DNA of 7,172 bases, taken from NCBI GenBank assembly GCA_947371645.1, contig CANBQJ010000186.1:1-7172 (forward strand), read 5' to 3'. Below, piece by piece: positions 1 to 6,904 of this stretch (the first letter of the stretch is position 1; every line of letters starts with the position of its first letter). Under the pieces are notes generated by a model, which searched no databases, had not been told where the DNA came from, and saw nothing but the letters and a program-made list of their open reading frames with translations. The stretch comes from Burkholderiales bacterium (GTDB taxonomy: Bacteria > Pseudomonadota > Gammaproteobacteria > Burkholderiales > Burkholderiaceae). A program made the position numbers and the translations under genes.

Positions 1-2231
1 ACAAGGCCCACGCCGCCATCACCACCGAGGTGCCCACCGCGCACACCTGGGGCGGCGAAGGCGCCATGAGCCTGCAAAGCTGGCTCAGCAGCTACGACCC
101 GACGGGCGATTTCCTCTTTGGCAACCAGGCCGAAGCCCAGTTCGCCGCCACCCGATTGCAAGAGGCCCATGAAGCCCGCTACAAGACCTGGCTAGGGCAG
201 GGCAGCGTGCGCACCCTGCGCGCCGGCACCTGGTTCGCCATCACCCAGTCCACGCTCGACCCGCTGAGCGCCTTGGGCCTGGCCGAGGAAGACAAACAGT
301 TCTTCGTCACCGGCGTGCAAGCGCTGGGCATCAACAACCTGCCCAAAGCCCTCAGCGAGGCTGTGGCCCAGCACCTGGGCGCCAGTGACCTGGGCGAGGA
401 GCTGGCCGCCATGATGGCAAGCTCACTAGCAGGTGGCGAAGGCGAACAGGGCGTTGAAGGCACCACGCCCGCGCTGGACACCGCCCTCATGCGTCAGCGC
501 GCGGACCAGACCGGCTTTGCCTGCCAGTTCCAGGCCCTGCGCCGCGACATCCCCTGGCGCCCCGTGCTGATGGATGGCACCGGCCTGCGCCCCCGCCCAC
601 GCGCCACCGCCTTGGGGCCCCAAACGGCCATCGTGGTGGGCCCCGGCGGCACCACCAGCCCCAGCGGTGCAGACGAGCTCTACACCGACCAGCTGGGCCG
701 CGTGAAGGTGCAGTTCCACTGGCAGGTCAGCGCCTGGCAGCCGGAGGGCGCAGCCAGCGACCACAGCTGCTGGCTGCGCGTCATGCAGCGCGCAGCCGGG
801 GCAGGCATGGGCCACCAGTTCATCCCACGCATCGGGCAGGAGGTGCTGGTGGGTTTCCTGAACAACGACATCGACCGCCCCTGCGTGCTGGCCAGCCTGT
901 ACAACGGCCGGGGCGAATCCGGCGTGGCGCGCACACCCGGTGGCGCGGCCGAAGCAGCCGACACCAGCGCCCTGGCGCAGTCCACCGACCACAGCCCCGC
1001 CAGCCAGATGAACCTGGCCAACGCCGGCCCGGGCGGCCACAGCCCGGCCTGGCACGGCGCGGCACCGGGTGTGGCCAGCGAGGGCGCCGAGGGCCAAGCC
1101 AACGCGGCGGCACTCAGCGGCGTCAAGAGCAAGGAATTCGGGGGCCACGGCCACAACCAGCTGGTGATGGACGACACCCCCGGACAGCAGCGCCTGCACC
1201 TGCACAGCACGCAGGCCCAGACCTGGCTGAGCATGGGCCACCTGCTGCACCAGGCCGACAACCACCGCGGCAGCTTTCGGGGCTTGGGCTTTGAGCTGCG
1301 CACCGATGCCTGGGGCGGCGTGCGCGCCGTGCGCGGCGTGATGCTGAGCACCTTTGGCCTGGCAAATGGGTTGGGTGATGGCCTGGGCCAGACGGCCGAT
1401 GGTGCGGGCGACAACGCCGCCGGCATGGCCCTGGCCAGGCAGATGCAGCAACTGGCGCAAACCTTTCACCAGGCGGCGGGCACGCACCAGACCGTGGGCC
1501 TGGCCGCAGCAGCCGGCAGCTGCAAGGCCGGCGCCTGTGCGCTGGACGATGTGGCCGCACCGGCGCCCGCGCTGACCAGGAGCCTGAGCGGCATGGTGAA
1601 CCGCAGCAGCTTGCCCCAGGCGCGGGCCGATGCTGTGGACAAGGCCACGAAGGTGGGCGCCGACAAGGTGCCACACATGGCCGACCCCAACGTGGCTTTG
1701 GTGGGCAAGGCCGGTGTGGGCCTCACCGCTGGGCAAGACCTGCACATCAGTGCGCAAGACACCGCCACGCTGGCATCGGGCCAGGACCAGCACTGGGCGG
1801 TGGGCGGCGCGGTCCGCATCCACACGGGGCAGGCCATCGGCGTGCTGGCGGGTGCCATCCAGCCGGGGGGCGAGGCCGCAGGCAAGGGCCTGACGGTGAT
1901 CGCGGCGCAGGGCGGCATTGACATGCAGGCGCAAGCCGGAGCCGCGCAGGTGGCGGCCAAGCAGACGCTGGAGTTGAAGACGGCCAGTGGCGTGGTCAAC
2001 ATCGCGGCGGCCAAGAAGGTGGTGCTGGCGGTGTCGGGCGGGGCGAGCATCACCATTGAAGGTGGCAGCTTCACGGCGCAGTGCCCAGGGAAGATCAGTG
2101 TGCTGGCGGGGGTGAAGTCGATGGTGGGGGGAGGGACGGCGCCGCTCGTTCTGCCCACCATGCCATCCAGCATTTGCGTTTCGTGCCTGCTGGCAGCTCG
2201 CGCCAGCGCCAGCCCGTTTGCCAAGGAATAG
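1..2231 (+). CDS. vgrG: Type VI secretion spike protein VgrG, 5'-truncated by window edge
   Basis: VgrG trimers form the puncturing tip of the T6SS and carry effectors into target cells. The reading frame is open from base 3 with no stop, and typical VgrG sequence already precedes the GTG at 30, so the real start lies outside the window. Counting residues from base 30: the end of the gp27-like base domain is at about 1-120; the gp5-like OB-fold is at about 215-295, with the recognisable segments ELYTDQLGRVKVQFHW and IPRIGQEVLVGFLNNDIDRP; an Ala/Gly-rich linker follows; the Rhs/Vgr-associated segment is at about 365-440 (HNQLVMDDTPGQQRLHLHS); and the DUF2345 beta-helix extension is at about 560-705, with short repeats such as GGASITIEGG. 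It ends in a tail with a CVSC motif and no obvious C-terminal enzyme domain, so it looks like a cargo-carrying rather than an 'evolved' VgrG. The downstream adaptor and lipase fit that. Family assignment is secure. Confidence 0.96.
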   Translation, partial: KAHAAITTEVPTAHTWGGEGAMSLQSWLSSYDPTGDFLFGNQAEAQFAATRLQEAHEARYKTWLGQGSVRTLRAGTWFAITQSTLDPLSALGLAEEDKQFFVTGVQALGINNLPKALSEAVAQHLGASDLGEELAAMMASSLAGGEGEQGVEGTTPALDTALMRQRADQTGFACQFQALRRDIPWRPVLMDGTGLRPRPRATALGPQTAIVVGPGGTTSPSGADELYTDQLGRVKVQFHWQVSAWQPEGAASDHSCWLRVMQRAAGAGMGHQFIPRIGQEVLVGFLNNDIDRPCVLASLYNGRGESGVARTPGGAAEAADTSALAQSTDHSPASQMNLANAGPGGHSPAWHGAAPGVASEGAEGQANAAALSGVKSKEFGGHGHNQLVMDDTPGQQRLHLHSTQAQTWLSMGHLLHQADNHRGSFRGLGFELRTDAWGGVRAVRGVMLSTFGLANGLGDGLGQTADGAGDNAAGMALARQMQQLAQTFHQAAGTHQTVGLAAAAGSCKAGACALDDVAAPAPALTRSLSGMVNRSSLPQARADAVDKATKVGADKVPHMADPNVALVGKAGVGLTAGQDLHISAQDTATLASGQDQHWAVGGAVRIHTGQAIGVLAGAIQPGGEAAGKGLTVIAAQGGIDMQAQAGAAQVAAKQTLELKTASGVVNIAAAKKVVLAVSGGASITIEGGSFTAQCPGKISVLAGVKSMVGGGTAPLVLPTMPSSICVSCLLAARASASPFAKE
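2223..2228 (+). promoter_or_regulatory. Ribosome binding site for the DUF4123 gene
   Basis: AAGGAA lies 7 bases before the ATG at 2236 and overlaps the last codons of vgrG. It favours the ATG at 2236 over the in-frame TTG at 2218, which would overlap the vgrG end and has no better signal. Its position suggests translation coupled to vgrG termination. Confidence 0.6.
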
Positions 2232-2235
2232 CCTC

Positions 2236-3114
2236 ATGACCGCGCAAGCAGAGTCGGTGAAGCGTCTGTCTTGGACCACTTGGGTGCAAACGCAGCTTGA
2301 GGCTGGCCTGCAAGTCTGGGCTGTGGTCGATGCCTCAGCGGAACTCCCGCCCCAATTGCGAAAAGCGCTCGATCATTGCGGGCAGGTCATCAACCTTCTA
2401 GCGCACCGAACCAGCGATGAATCAGCCCTTGCGCTTGCGCCCCGCTTGATCGGCTTCGACCTGAAGTTGTCGTCATCGGTGCTGCAGCAGCTCTGGTTGG
2501 AGCAGGCCGCAGATGAGCCGGTCGTGTTTTTCGTGACCACGGCCCTGGGCGCGCAGGCTTTTGAACGTGCCATGCGCAAGCGTGTAAGGGCTGAACTGTC
2601 AGATGGCGATGTGATGTTGTTCCGCTGGTGGGATGCCCGTGTTTGGTGGGCGCTTCAACAACTGCCGCAGGCAGCTCACCCTGAGCTGGCCGAGTTCTTA
2701 AGCGCATTCGGGGCGAGTTACTCGATGTCGAGAGACGGCACGGCAATGGCGAACACCTTTGCCCAAGCCGATGATGACGCCATGGCGGCGCTCGATCGGG
2801 TCAATTTGGGTGCGGCCACGTTCAATGCCTTGCTGGAGTTGGGCGAGGCCGATGCCGTGCTGGGCATCTGCCGAGAACAATACCCTGAAGCGTTGGATGC
2901 AGTCGCGCCGGAGTGGCGTCACGCCCTGGTTTGCAGGCAGATCGATTGGGCCGTTGGCGAGGGTTTTGCTGCCCCGAATGATCATGCCTTGGCCGTGCGC
3001 ATTGCGGCGGAGTTGGGGACTGATTGGCATCAGCAAGCGGCATGGCAGGTCCTGATCGCCGGAGCCAAGGCACAAGGCCTTGCGTTGTTGGCGGCAATGG
3101 AAGCCTTGCCATGA
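2236..3114 (+). CDS. DUF4123 domain protein, T6SS effector adaptor/chaperone
   Basis: DUF4123 proteins (Tap/TEC type) bind a cognate effector in the cytoplasm and load it onto the tip of a VgrG; they are not secreted toxins themselves. The 292-residue product has the expected layout. An N-terminal DUF4123 lobe at about 25-155 opens with WAVVDAS, has a central VVFFVTTALGAQAFERAMRKR segment, and then shows the family's 'lR..D.RV' pattern as VMLFRWWDARVWWALQQL (about 126-143). An alpha-helical C-terminal part (about 165-292) is probably the effector-specific region. No signal peptide or membrane segment is seen. The ATG at 2236 is chosen because it is 4 bases after the vgrG stop and has an AAGGAA site. 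Its stop sits in an ATGA with a possible start of the next reading frame at 3111. Location directly between vgrG and a Tle1-type lipase is the usual place for such an adaptor; pairing with that lipase is inferred. Confidence 0.88.
   Translation: MTAQAESVKRLSWTTWVQTQLEAGLQVWAVVDASAELPPQLRKALDHCGQVINLLAHRTSDESALALAPRLIGFDLKLSSSVLQQLWLEQAADEPVVFFVTTALGAQAFERAMRKRVRAELSDGDVMLFRWWDARVWWALQQLPQAAHPELAEFLSAFGASYSMSRDGTAMANTFAQADDDAMAALDRVNLGAATFNALLELGEADAVLGICREQYPEALDAVAPEWRHALVCRQIDWAVGEGFAAPNDHALAVRIAAELGTDWHQQAAWQVLIAGAKAQGLALLAAMEALP
3099..3103 (+). promoter_or_regulatory. Shine-Dalgarno-like GGAAG before the ATGA at 3111
   Basis: GGAAG lies 7 bases upstream of the ATG at 3111, which overlaps the DUF4123 stop codon. 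It would support coupled initiation at 3111, yet the signal-peptide-like start of the downstream protein is at 3192, which has only weak upstream purines. The two signals conflict, so the start of the next gene is uncertain. Confidence 0.4.
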
Positions 3115-3191
3115 GCGAGCAAGCCGGTGAGTTCCAAATGACCGCTCGTGAAAGCCTGGCCCATGCAATTGCATTCTTGCGCAAAGTACCG

Positions 3192-3611
3192 ATGAAAAAA
3201 TTGCCATACCTGCTTGCAATGGCCGTCACGGCATTCGCTTCATGCAACGCTCTTGCGGAAGTGAGACCTGACAACGAAATTCCACCAGAGGGGTACTTCG
3301 AAGCAAGCGGAAGGTTGATCCTGCCATTGCGAAAGGTGGTCGGCGGAATCAAGCTCGTCGCCAGCGACATGGGAAGCACATTCGCTGGCTGTCCAAATGC
3401 ACGCCCACGGCTCAACGAATTGAGAGCGCTTGTCGACCTGGAATACATCGCGACTTTGGCAGAGCGGGGGGTATCCAGGGAAGCGTACTCAACGTTGTGG
3501 AATGAGGCCTATCGGTCCGGCCAGAGTAGGCCGGCATCAGCTGCCGATTGCGCCATGGAAGAGCAAAGTTGGCAAAGGATGATTGAGCGCATCAAGAGCG
3601 AACAGCCATGA
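3192..3611 (+). CDS. Uncharacterised exported protein, candidate immunity factor
   Basis: I do not recognise a family. From ATG 3192 the product is 139 residues and begins with a clear export signal: K2 K3, a hydrophobic stretch at 4-17, then ALA-E as a signal peptidase I site at 22/23. A Cys at 18 (FASC) is a poor lipobox, so a lipoprotein is possible but less likely. The mature part would be about 117 residues, with two cysteines (67 and 120) that could form a disulfide, and a helical, charged C-terminal half. The frame is also open from ATG 3111, which has a better ribosome binding site and would give 166 residues with a 27-residue leader before the signal; I prefer 3192 because of the signal peptide. 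It lies in the cassette between the adaptor and the lipase, in lower-GC DNA, so protection of the periplasm against the lipase is a reasonable inference without direct evidence. Confidence 0.7.
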   Translation: MKKLPYLLAMAVTAFASCNALAEVRPDNEIPPEGYFEASGRLILPLRKVVGGIKLVASDMGSTFAGCPNARPRLNELRALVDLEYIATLAERGVSREAYSTLWNEAYRSGQSRPASAADCAMEEQSWQRMIERIKSEQP

Positions 3612-3689
3612 CGTGCCAAACCAGCGCAGCCCAAGATCGTCCAATCGACATTGCACCCCTTGCATCAAGCCCAATATGGCGTGACCAAC

Positions 3690-4142
3690 ATGCTCAAGAA
3701 ACTGCTGACCTTGCTTTTGATGGCCAACCTTCTCACGGCTTGCCAAGCCGAACAAAAGATGCTCGGCATCACAGGCTACAACTACACCCATCGCTACATC
3801 GATGGCTTCAGCGTCAATGGACAAGGTGGGACCAATCTCAGCGCCAACACGAACGGTTCAGGAGAGGCTTGTTGCGTCCTTCTCAGGCCCGATAGGACGC
3901 TGCCCGTGAAGGTGCATGTGGAGTGGACCTATGGCGTAGAAGGTGACCTGAAGACGGGCAAGATATTTCGTCAACCAGAGACCCATCAAGCAGACGTTGA
4001 TTTGACAGGGCCAATCCCGAAGGATCCCACCATCTTCGTCGTGCACTTCTTTCCCGACAACACGATAGAGGTGGAGGTGGCCCATGACTATCCAAAGCCC
4101 AGAACAGAGCGCTCCCAGCAGCAGCCGAAGAGGAAGCCATGA
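3690..4142 (+). CDS. DUF3304 family lipoprotein, probable Tle1 immunity protein
   Basis: The 150-residue product starts with a classical lipoprotein signal: K3 K4, a Leu-rich core, lipobox LTAC with the acylated Cys at 18, and Gln at +2, which predicts outer-membrane retention in the periplasm. The mature part matches my memory of the DUF3304 family: GYNYTHRYIDGFSVNGQGG at about 29-47, then a CC pair at 61-62 and an EWTY motif at 78-81. DUF3304 proteins recur beside T6SS DUF2235 lipases in Burkholderiales, and immunity proteins to Tle1 lipases are periplasmic, so immunity is the likely role; this is an inference from context and location. ATG 3690 is chosen because it starts the signal peptide directly. 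GTG 3681 and TTG 3651 are in-frame alternatives that would only add a non-signal leader. The stop overlaps the lipase start in an ATGA. Confidence 0.85.
   Translation: MLKKLLTLLLMANLLTACQAEQKMLGITGYNYTHRYIDGFSVNGQGGTNLSANTNGSGEACCVLLRPDRTLPVKVHVEWTYGVEGDLKTGKIFRQPETHQADVDLTGPIPKDPTIFVVHFFPDNTIEVEVAHDYPKPRTERSQQQPKRKP
4127..4136 (+). promoter_or_regulatory. Purine-rich ribosome binding region of the lipase gene
   Basis: GAAGAGGAAG lies just before the ATG at 4139, inside the end of the DUF3304 gene. The GAAGAG half is at a workable distance of 6 bases; the GGAAG half is too close at 2. With the ATGA overlap this fixes the lipase start and suggests that immunity and effector are translated together. 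Confidence 0.45.
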
Positions 4143-6013
4143 GCAAGCCAGATGCCGGTACATCGGTTCACTTCCCATCTGCCCCGACGATCAAGTCCCC
4201 GCCAGCGGCAGGGCCGCAAAGCCCGCTTCAATCCATCAAGTCTGATGCGCAGCGGGCGAGCCACCGAGGCGCAAACAAGCAGGATGCAAAGGCGACTCCG
4301 GTCGCCGACTGCCAGCAAGAACCTTGGTTGACGTTCTATTTCGATGGCACTGGCAACAATGAGAAGGTTGACATCCCCACCGGAGAACACAGCAATGTGG
4401 CCCGCCTTCATCGTGCGCGCATCGATAACGTGGAGGCAAAGGGGCTGATGTCCATTTACATCCCCGGCATTGGCACGCCTTTCCGTGAAATCGGCGACAA
4501 CGGCGGCAACTTGAAATCGGCTGTTGCCTGGGGTGGCCAAGCGCGCCTGGATTGGGCCTGGGCCCGCCTCGAAGAGCAGATCGCCAGGGCAGCTGCCCGT
4601 GCCAGCAACCCGGTCAACAAGATCCGCATGATCCATGTGGCGGTGTTCGGGTTTTCGCGTGGTGCTGCCCTGGCGCGCGCCTTTGCCGTCAAGCTCCAAG
4701 CGGCGTGCGAGCAAGCGGGCGGCGGGTGGGTGTTCAAGAAGGGTAGCTACCCTGTTCGCCTCTACTTCATGGGATTGTTTGACACCGTGGCATCGGTGGG
4801 CGTGCCAACTTCCGCTCGGAAGTACCAGTACGAAGCCGTGGCTGCCGCGCCCTTGCTGGGCTTCCTGCCAGTGTTGATCGCATCCGGCGCTGACGGGCAT
4901 GCTTCCTGGGCTTCAGATCTGCGCATTCCCGCCATGGCAGAGCGATGCGTTCACCACGTTGCCGCGCACGAGATCCGTAACTCTTTCCCACTGGACACAG
5001 CCTTGCAAGATGGGCACTACCCATCGAACGTCGTGGAGGTGGTGTATCCGGGCGTTCACTCCAACGTGGGCGGTGGCTACCGCCCTGGTGAAGGCGGGCG
5101 CTTGGCTAGCCCCTTCGGCATGCTGAGCGCCGTGCCGCTGCAAGCCATGTACGACGAAGCTTATCGGGCAGGTGTGCCCTTGAGGTCTGTATCCAGTTTG
5201 GCGCGCACCAACAGCCCAGCTGATTTGTCGGTCTACCTGGATTTCCATCCTGCTTCGCAAGAGGACAAGAACATCCGCAACACCCTCATTCGCCGCTTCA
5301 ACCACTACATGCAGGCGGTTGGCCAGGGCGGCGCACCCATAGGTAAGCTCTTCTCGGCGCACATGAAGCTGTACTTCCGCTGGCGGATTGTGGACATCGG
5401 CCGCAAGCGGCTGGCGGCAAAGGCTGGCCAGAAGGACGTCACGGCCCAGCGGATTTCGGTGATGGAGGCCCAATGGGGCCAGGAGCGTGCAGCCAAGCAA
5501 GCCAAGCTGGACGCCGTGGCGAACGAGGCATCGACCCTGGAAATCAAGGCGTCCTTTTTGTACAGCGCAGCGTCGAACAGTTTCAACACGGCGCAGCGCG
5601 AAGCCTATCTGAACGAGGCTCAGCAGTGCCAGGAACGTGCTGCGTCGCTGCGGGAGGGGGAGGTGCCCATGAGGGCGGCCATTGTCACCATGCCCTCGTC
5701 AGACGGCAGCTTGCTCCAAAGCATGGCCAGCTATGACCAACAATTCCTGCTGGAAAGCCAACACGTCTTGGGCGCAGACAAGCGCAAGCTCACCGGCTTT
5801 GACAAGTTGTTGCGCGAGGCCTGGGACGAGCCTGCGCTCAAGGACCTGGATGTCATCGCCTTCTTTGATGACTACGTCATCGACTCGCTCGCGGGTTTCG
5901 CCAGCGACCGCACCCGAGCCACGGAGGCCCGTGTGCTCTACCAGGGCGGTGATGAGCGCATCAAATACGCGCTGCTGTCCAACCGTGTTGAGCCCACAGC
6001 GCAAGTTGCTTGA
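4139..6013 (+). CDS. tle1: DUF2235 / Tle1-type T6SS phospholipase effector
   Basis: Tle1 enzymes are alpha/beta hydrolases delivered by the T6SS into the periplasm of rival bacteria, where they hydrolyse membrane phospholipids; characterised members have phospholipase A activity. The 624-residue product shows the family landmarks: FYFDGTGNN at 66-74; the nucleophile elbow GFSRG at 171-175 with Ser173; GLFDTVASVG at 212-221, where Asp215 is the likely acid; and YPGVHSNVGGGY at 303-314, where His307 is the likely base. All three presumed triad residues are present, so it appears active. The first 60 residues are Pro/Ser/Ala-rich and low in complexity. Residues about 435-510 form a charged, Ala/Gln/Glu-rich helical insert. 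The C-terminal region contains FFDDYVIDSLAGF and YQGGDE, as in other Tle1 proteins. No signal peptide is present, as expected for T6SS cargo. The gene is the last of the vgrG-DUF4123-immunity unit. Exact lipid specificity cannot be read from the sequence. Confidence 0.93.
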   Translation: MSKPDAGTSVHFPSAPTIKSPPAAGPQSPLQSIKSDAQRASHRGANKQDAKATPVADCQQEPWLTFYFDGTGNNEKVDIPTGEHSNVARLHRARIDNVEAKGLMSIYIPGIGTPFREIGDNGGNLKSAVAWGGQARLDWAWARLEEQIARAAARASNPVNKIRMIHVAVFGFSRGAALARAFAVKLQAACEQAGGGWVFKKGSYPVRLYFMGLFDTVASVGVPTSARKYQYEAVAAAPLLGFLPVLIASGADGHASWASDLRIPAMAERCVHHVAAHEIRNSFPLDTALQDGHYPSNVVEVVYPGVHSNVGGGYRPGEGGRLASPFGMLSAVPLQAMYDEAYRAGVPLRSVSSLARTNSPADLSVYLDFHPASQEDKNIRNTLIRRFNHYMQAVGQGGAPIGKLFSAHMKLYFRWRIVDIGRKRLAAKAGQKDVTAQRISVMEAQWGQERAAKQAKLDAVANEASTLEIKASFLYSAASNSFNTAQREAYLNEAQQCQERAASLREGEVPMRAAIVTMPSSDGSLLQSMASYDQQFLLESQHVLGADKRKLTGFDKLLREAWDEPALKDLDVIAFFDDYVIDSLAGFASDRTRATEARVLYQGGDERIKYALLSNRVEPTAQVA

Positions 6014-6018
6014 CGCGC

Positions 6019-6042
6019 GGGCGACTGGCGGTGTGGTCGCCC
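6019..6042 (+). terminator. Hairpin just after the lipase stop, possible terminator
   Basis: GGGCGAC (6019-6025) pairs perfectly with GTCGCCC (6036-6042) across a 10-base loop. It begins 5 bases after the lipase stop codon at the end of the T6SS unit. There is no T-run after it, so it is not a standard intrinsic terminator; it may instead aid Rho-dependent ending or protect the RNA 3' end. Confidence 0.4.
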
Positions 6043-6170
6043 TCACCGTCTCGGTCCATGTGGCGATGCCCCGATGCGATGCCTGTCGCAAGCTTGCTTG
6101 TTGCTGACCGACAATGGCCAGCGTCCCGAGCCTCGGAAGCGGGGCATTGCTGCACCCGTCGATCCCCACC

Positions 6171-6887
6171 ATGCTCACCCCCCTCTCCCACACCCTCACC
6201 AGCCTCCTCCTCGGCCTTCGCGACGGCCTGCGCCCCCGCCTGATCCTGACCTCGCTGCTCAGCCTCATGGCGGTGGTCACGGCCTGGTTCGTGCTGTTCT
6301 CTGTGGCCGATGACCAGTGGTGGTCCCTCTCTGCGCTGGGCGACCGCCTGGCCGCGCGCACCCACCTCGACGCCAGCATCGCCAAGGTCCTGGCCGGCTT
6401 CCTGTTCGTGCTCAGCTATGCGGCACTGGTCATGGTGTCCATGGGCCTGGTGATCCTGTTCGTGCTCATGCCCCGCATCCGCCAGGTCTGCCTGCAGGCT
6501 TACCCCTCGCTCACGCCCGTGTCCGGCAGCCTGAGCCTGATGGGGCCCTTGCGCAACGCGTTGTGGCTGGTGCTGGCCTTCTTGCTGGGTCTCGTGCTGT
6601 CGTGGGTGGTGCCGGTGTGGGGCGGCCTGGCCTTCGTGGCGCTGGTGTCTTACTTCAATGTGCGTGGCCTGTTGTACGACGCGCTGGATGGCCTGGCCAC
6701 CACGCGTGAGCAAGAGGCGGTGTTGCGACAGCAACGTGGCGCCATCCTGATGCTGGGCCTGGCCTTGTCGGGCCTGGCCATGGTGCCGGTGCTGGGTTTG
6801 CTGAGCCCGGCCATCATGGGCACCAGCGCCAGCCACCTGGCGTTCAGGGGCCTCACGCGCCTGCGCGGCCGGGCGCTCGCCATCTGA
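6171..6887 (+). CDS. EI24 domain-containing (CysZ-like) inner-membrane protein
   Basis: The EI24 family (PF07264) includes the bacterial sulfate permease CysZ and many uncharacterised multi-pass proteins. The 238-residue product from ATG 6171 has hydrophobic segments at about 24-45, 72-99, 129-145, 147-162 and 190-214. The signature is the stretch YFNVRGLLYDALDGLA at 161-176, which resembles the conserved Asn/Arg...Tyr-Asp-Ala motif between membrane segments of this family. ATG 6114 would add 19 residues and TTG 6147 would add 8; TTG 6147 has a purine-rich GGAAGCGGGG upstream, while 6171 and 6114 lack a clear site. I chose 6171 because MLTPLSHTLTSLLLGLRDGL resembles the amphipathic start usual in the family. 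Codon use is strongly GC-rich, like vgrG and unlike the small cassette genes. No cysteine-biosynthesis gene is nearby, so sulfate transport is not supported. It is probably not part of the T6SS unit. Confidence 0.85.
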   Translation: MLTPLSHTLTSLLLGLRDGLRPRLILTSLLSLMAVVTAWFVLFSVADDQWWSLSALGDRLAARTHLDASIAKVLAGFLFVLSYAALVMVSMGLVILFVLMPRIRQVCLQAYPSLTPVSGSLSLMGPLRNALWLVLAFLLGLVLSWVVPVWGGLAFVALVSYFNVRGLLYDALDGLATTREQEAVLRQQRGAILMLGLALSGLAMVPVLGLLSPAIMGTSASHLAFRGLTRLRGRALAI

Positions 6888-6904
6888 GCGTGTGAGCGCT
6901 TGAG

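Noticed and set aside
1080..2130. Possible effector domain fused to VgrG
   Set aside because: The region after the OB-fold matches the Vgr-associated segment and DUF2345 beta-helix; no enzyme motif was seen.
2218..2235. TTG start at 2218 for the DUF4123 protein
   Set aside because: It would overlap the vgrG end, and the ATG at 2236 has an AAGGAA at ideal spacing.
426..2279. Long minus-strand open frame (617 codons) opposite vgrG
   Set aside because: Its His/Ala/Gly/Arg-rich translation has no recognisable domain and mirrors the codon bias of the VgrG gene; a GC-rich antisense shadow.
3608..3895. 95-codon frame starting at the ATGA after the unknown exported gene
   Set aside because: It reads the DUF3304 gene out of frame, has no signal peptide or domain, and ends inside it; the DUF3304 frame is clearly the real one.
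4088..4900. Minus-strand 270-codon frame opposite the lipase gene
   Set aside because: No domain or start signal, and it overlaps the conserved catalytic motifs encoded on the + strand.
5961..6836. Minus-strand open frame of 291 codons opposite the EI24 gene
   Set aside because: Extremely His/Gln/Glu-rich, low-complexity translation typical of antisense to Leu/Val/Ala-rich membrane protein codons; the + strand frame has membrane segments and a family motif.
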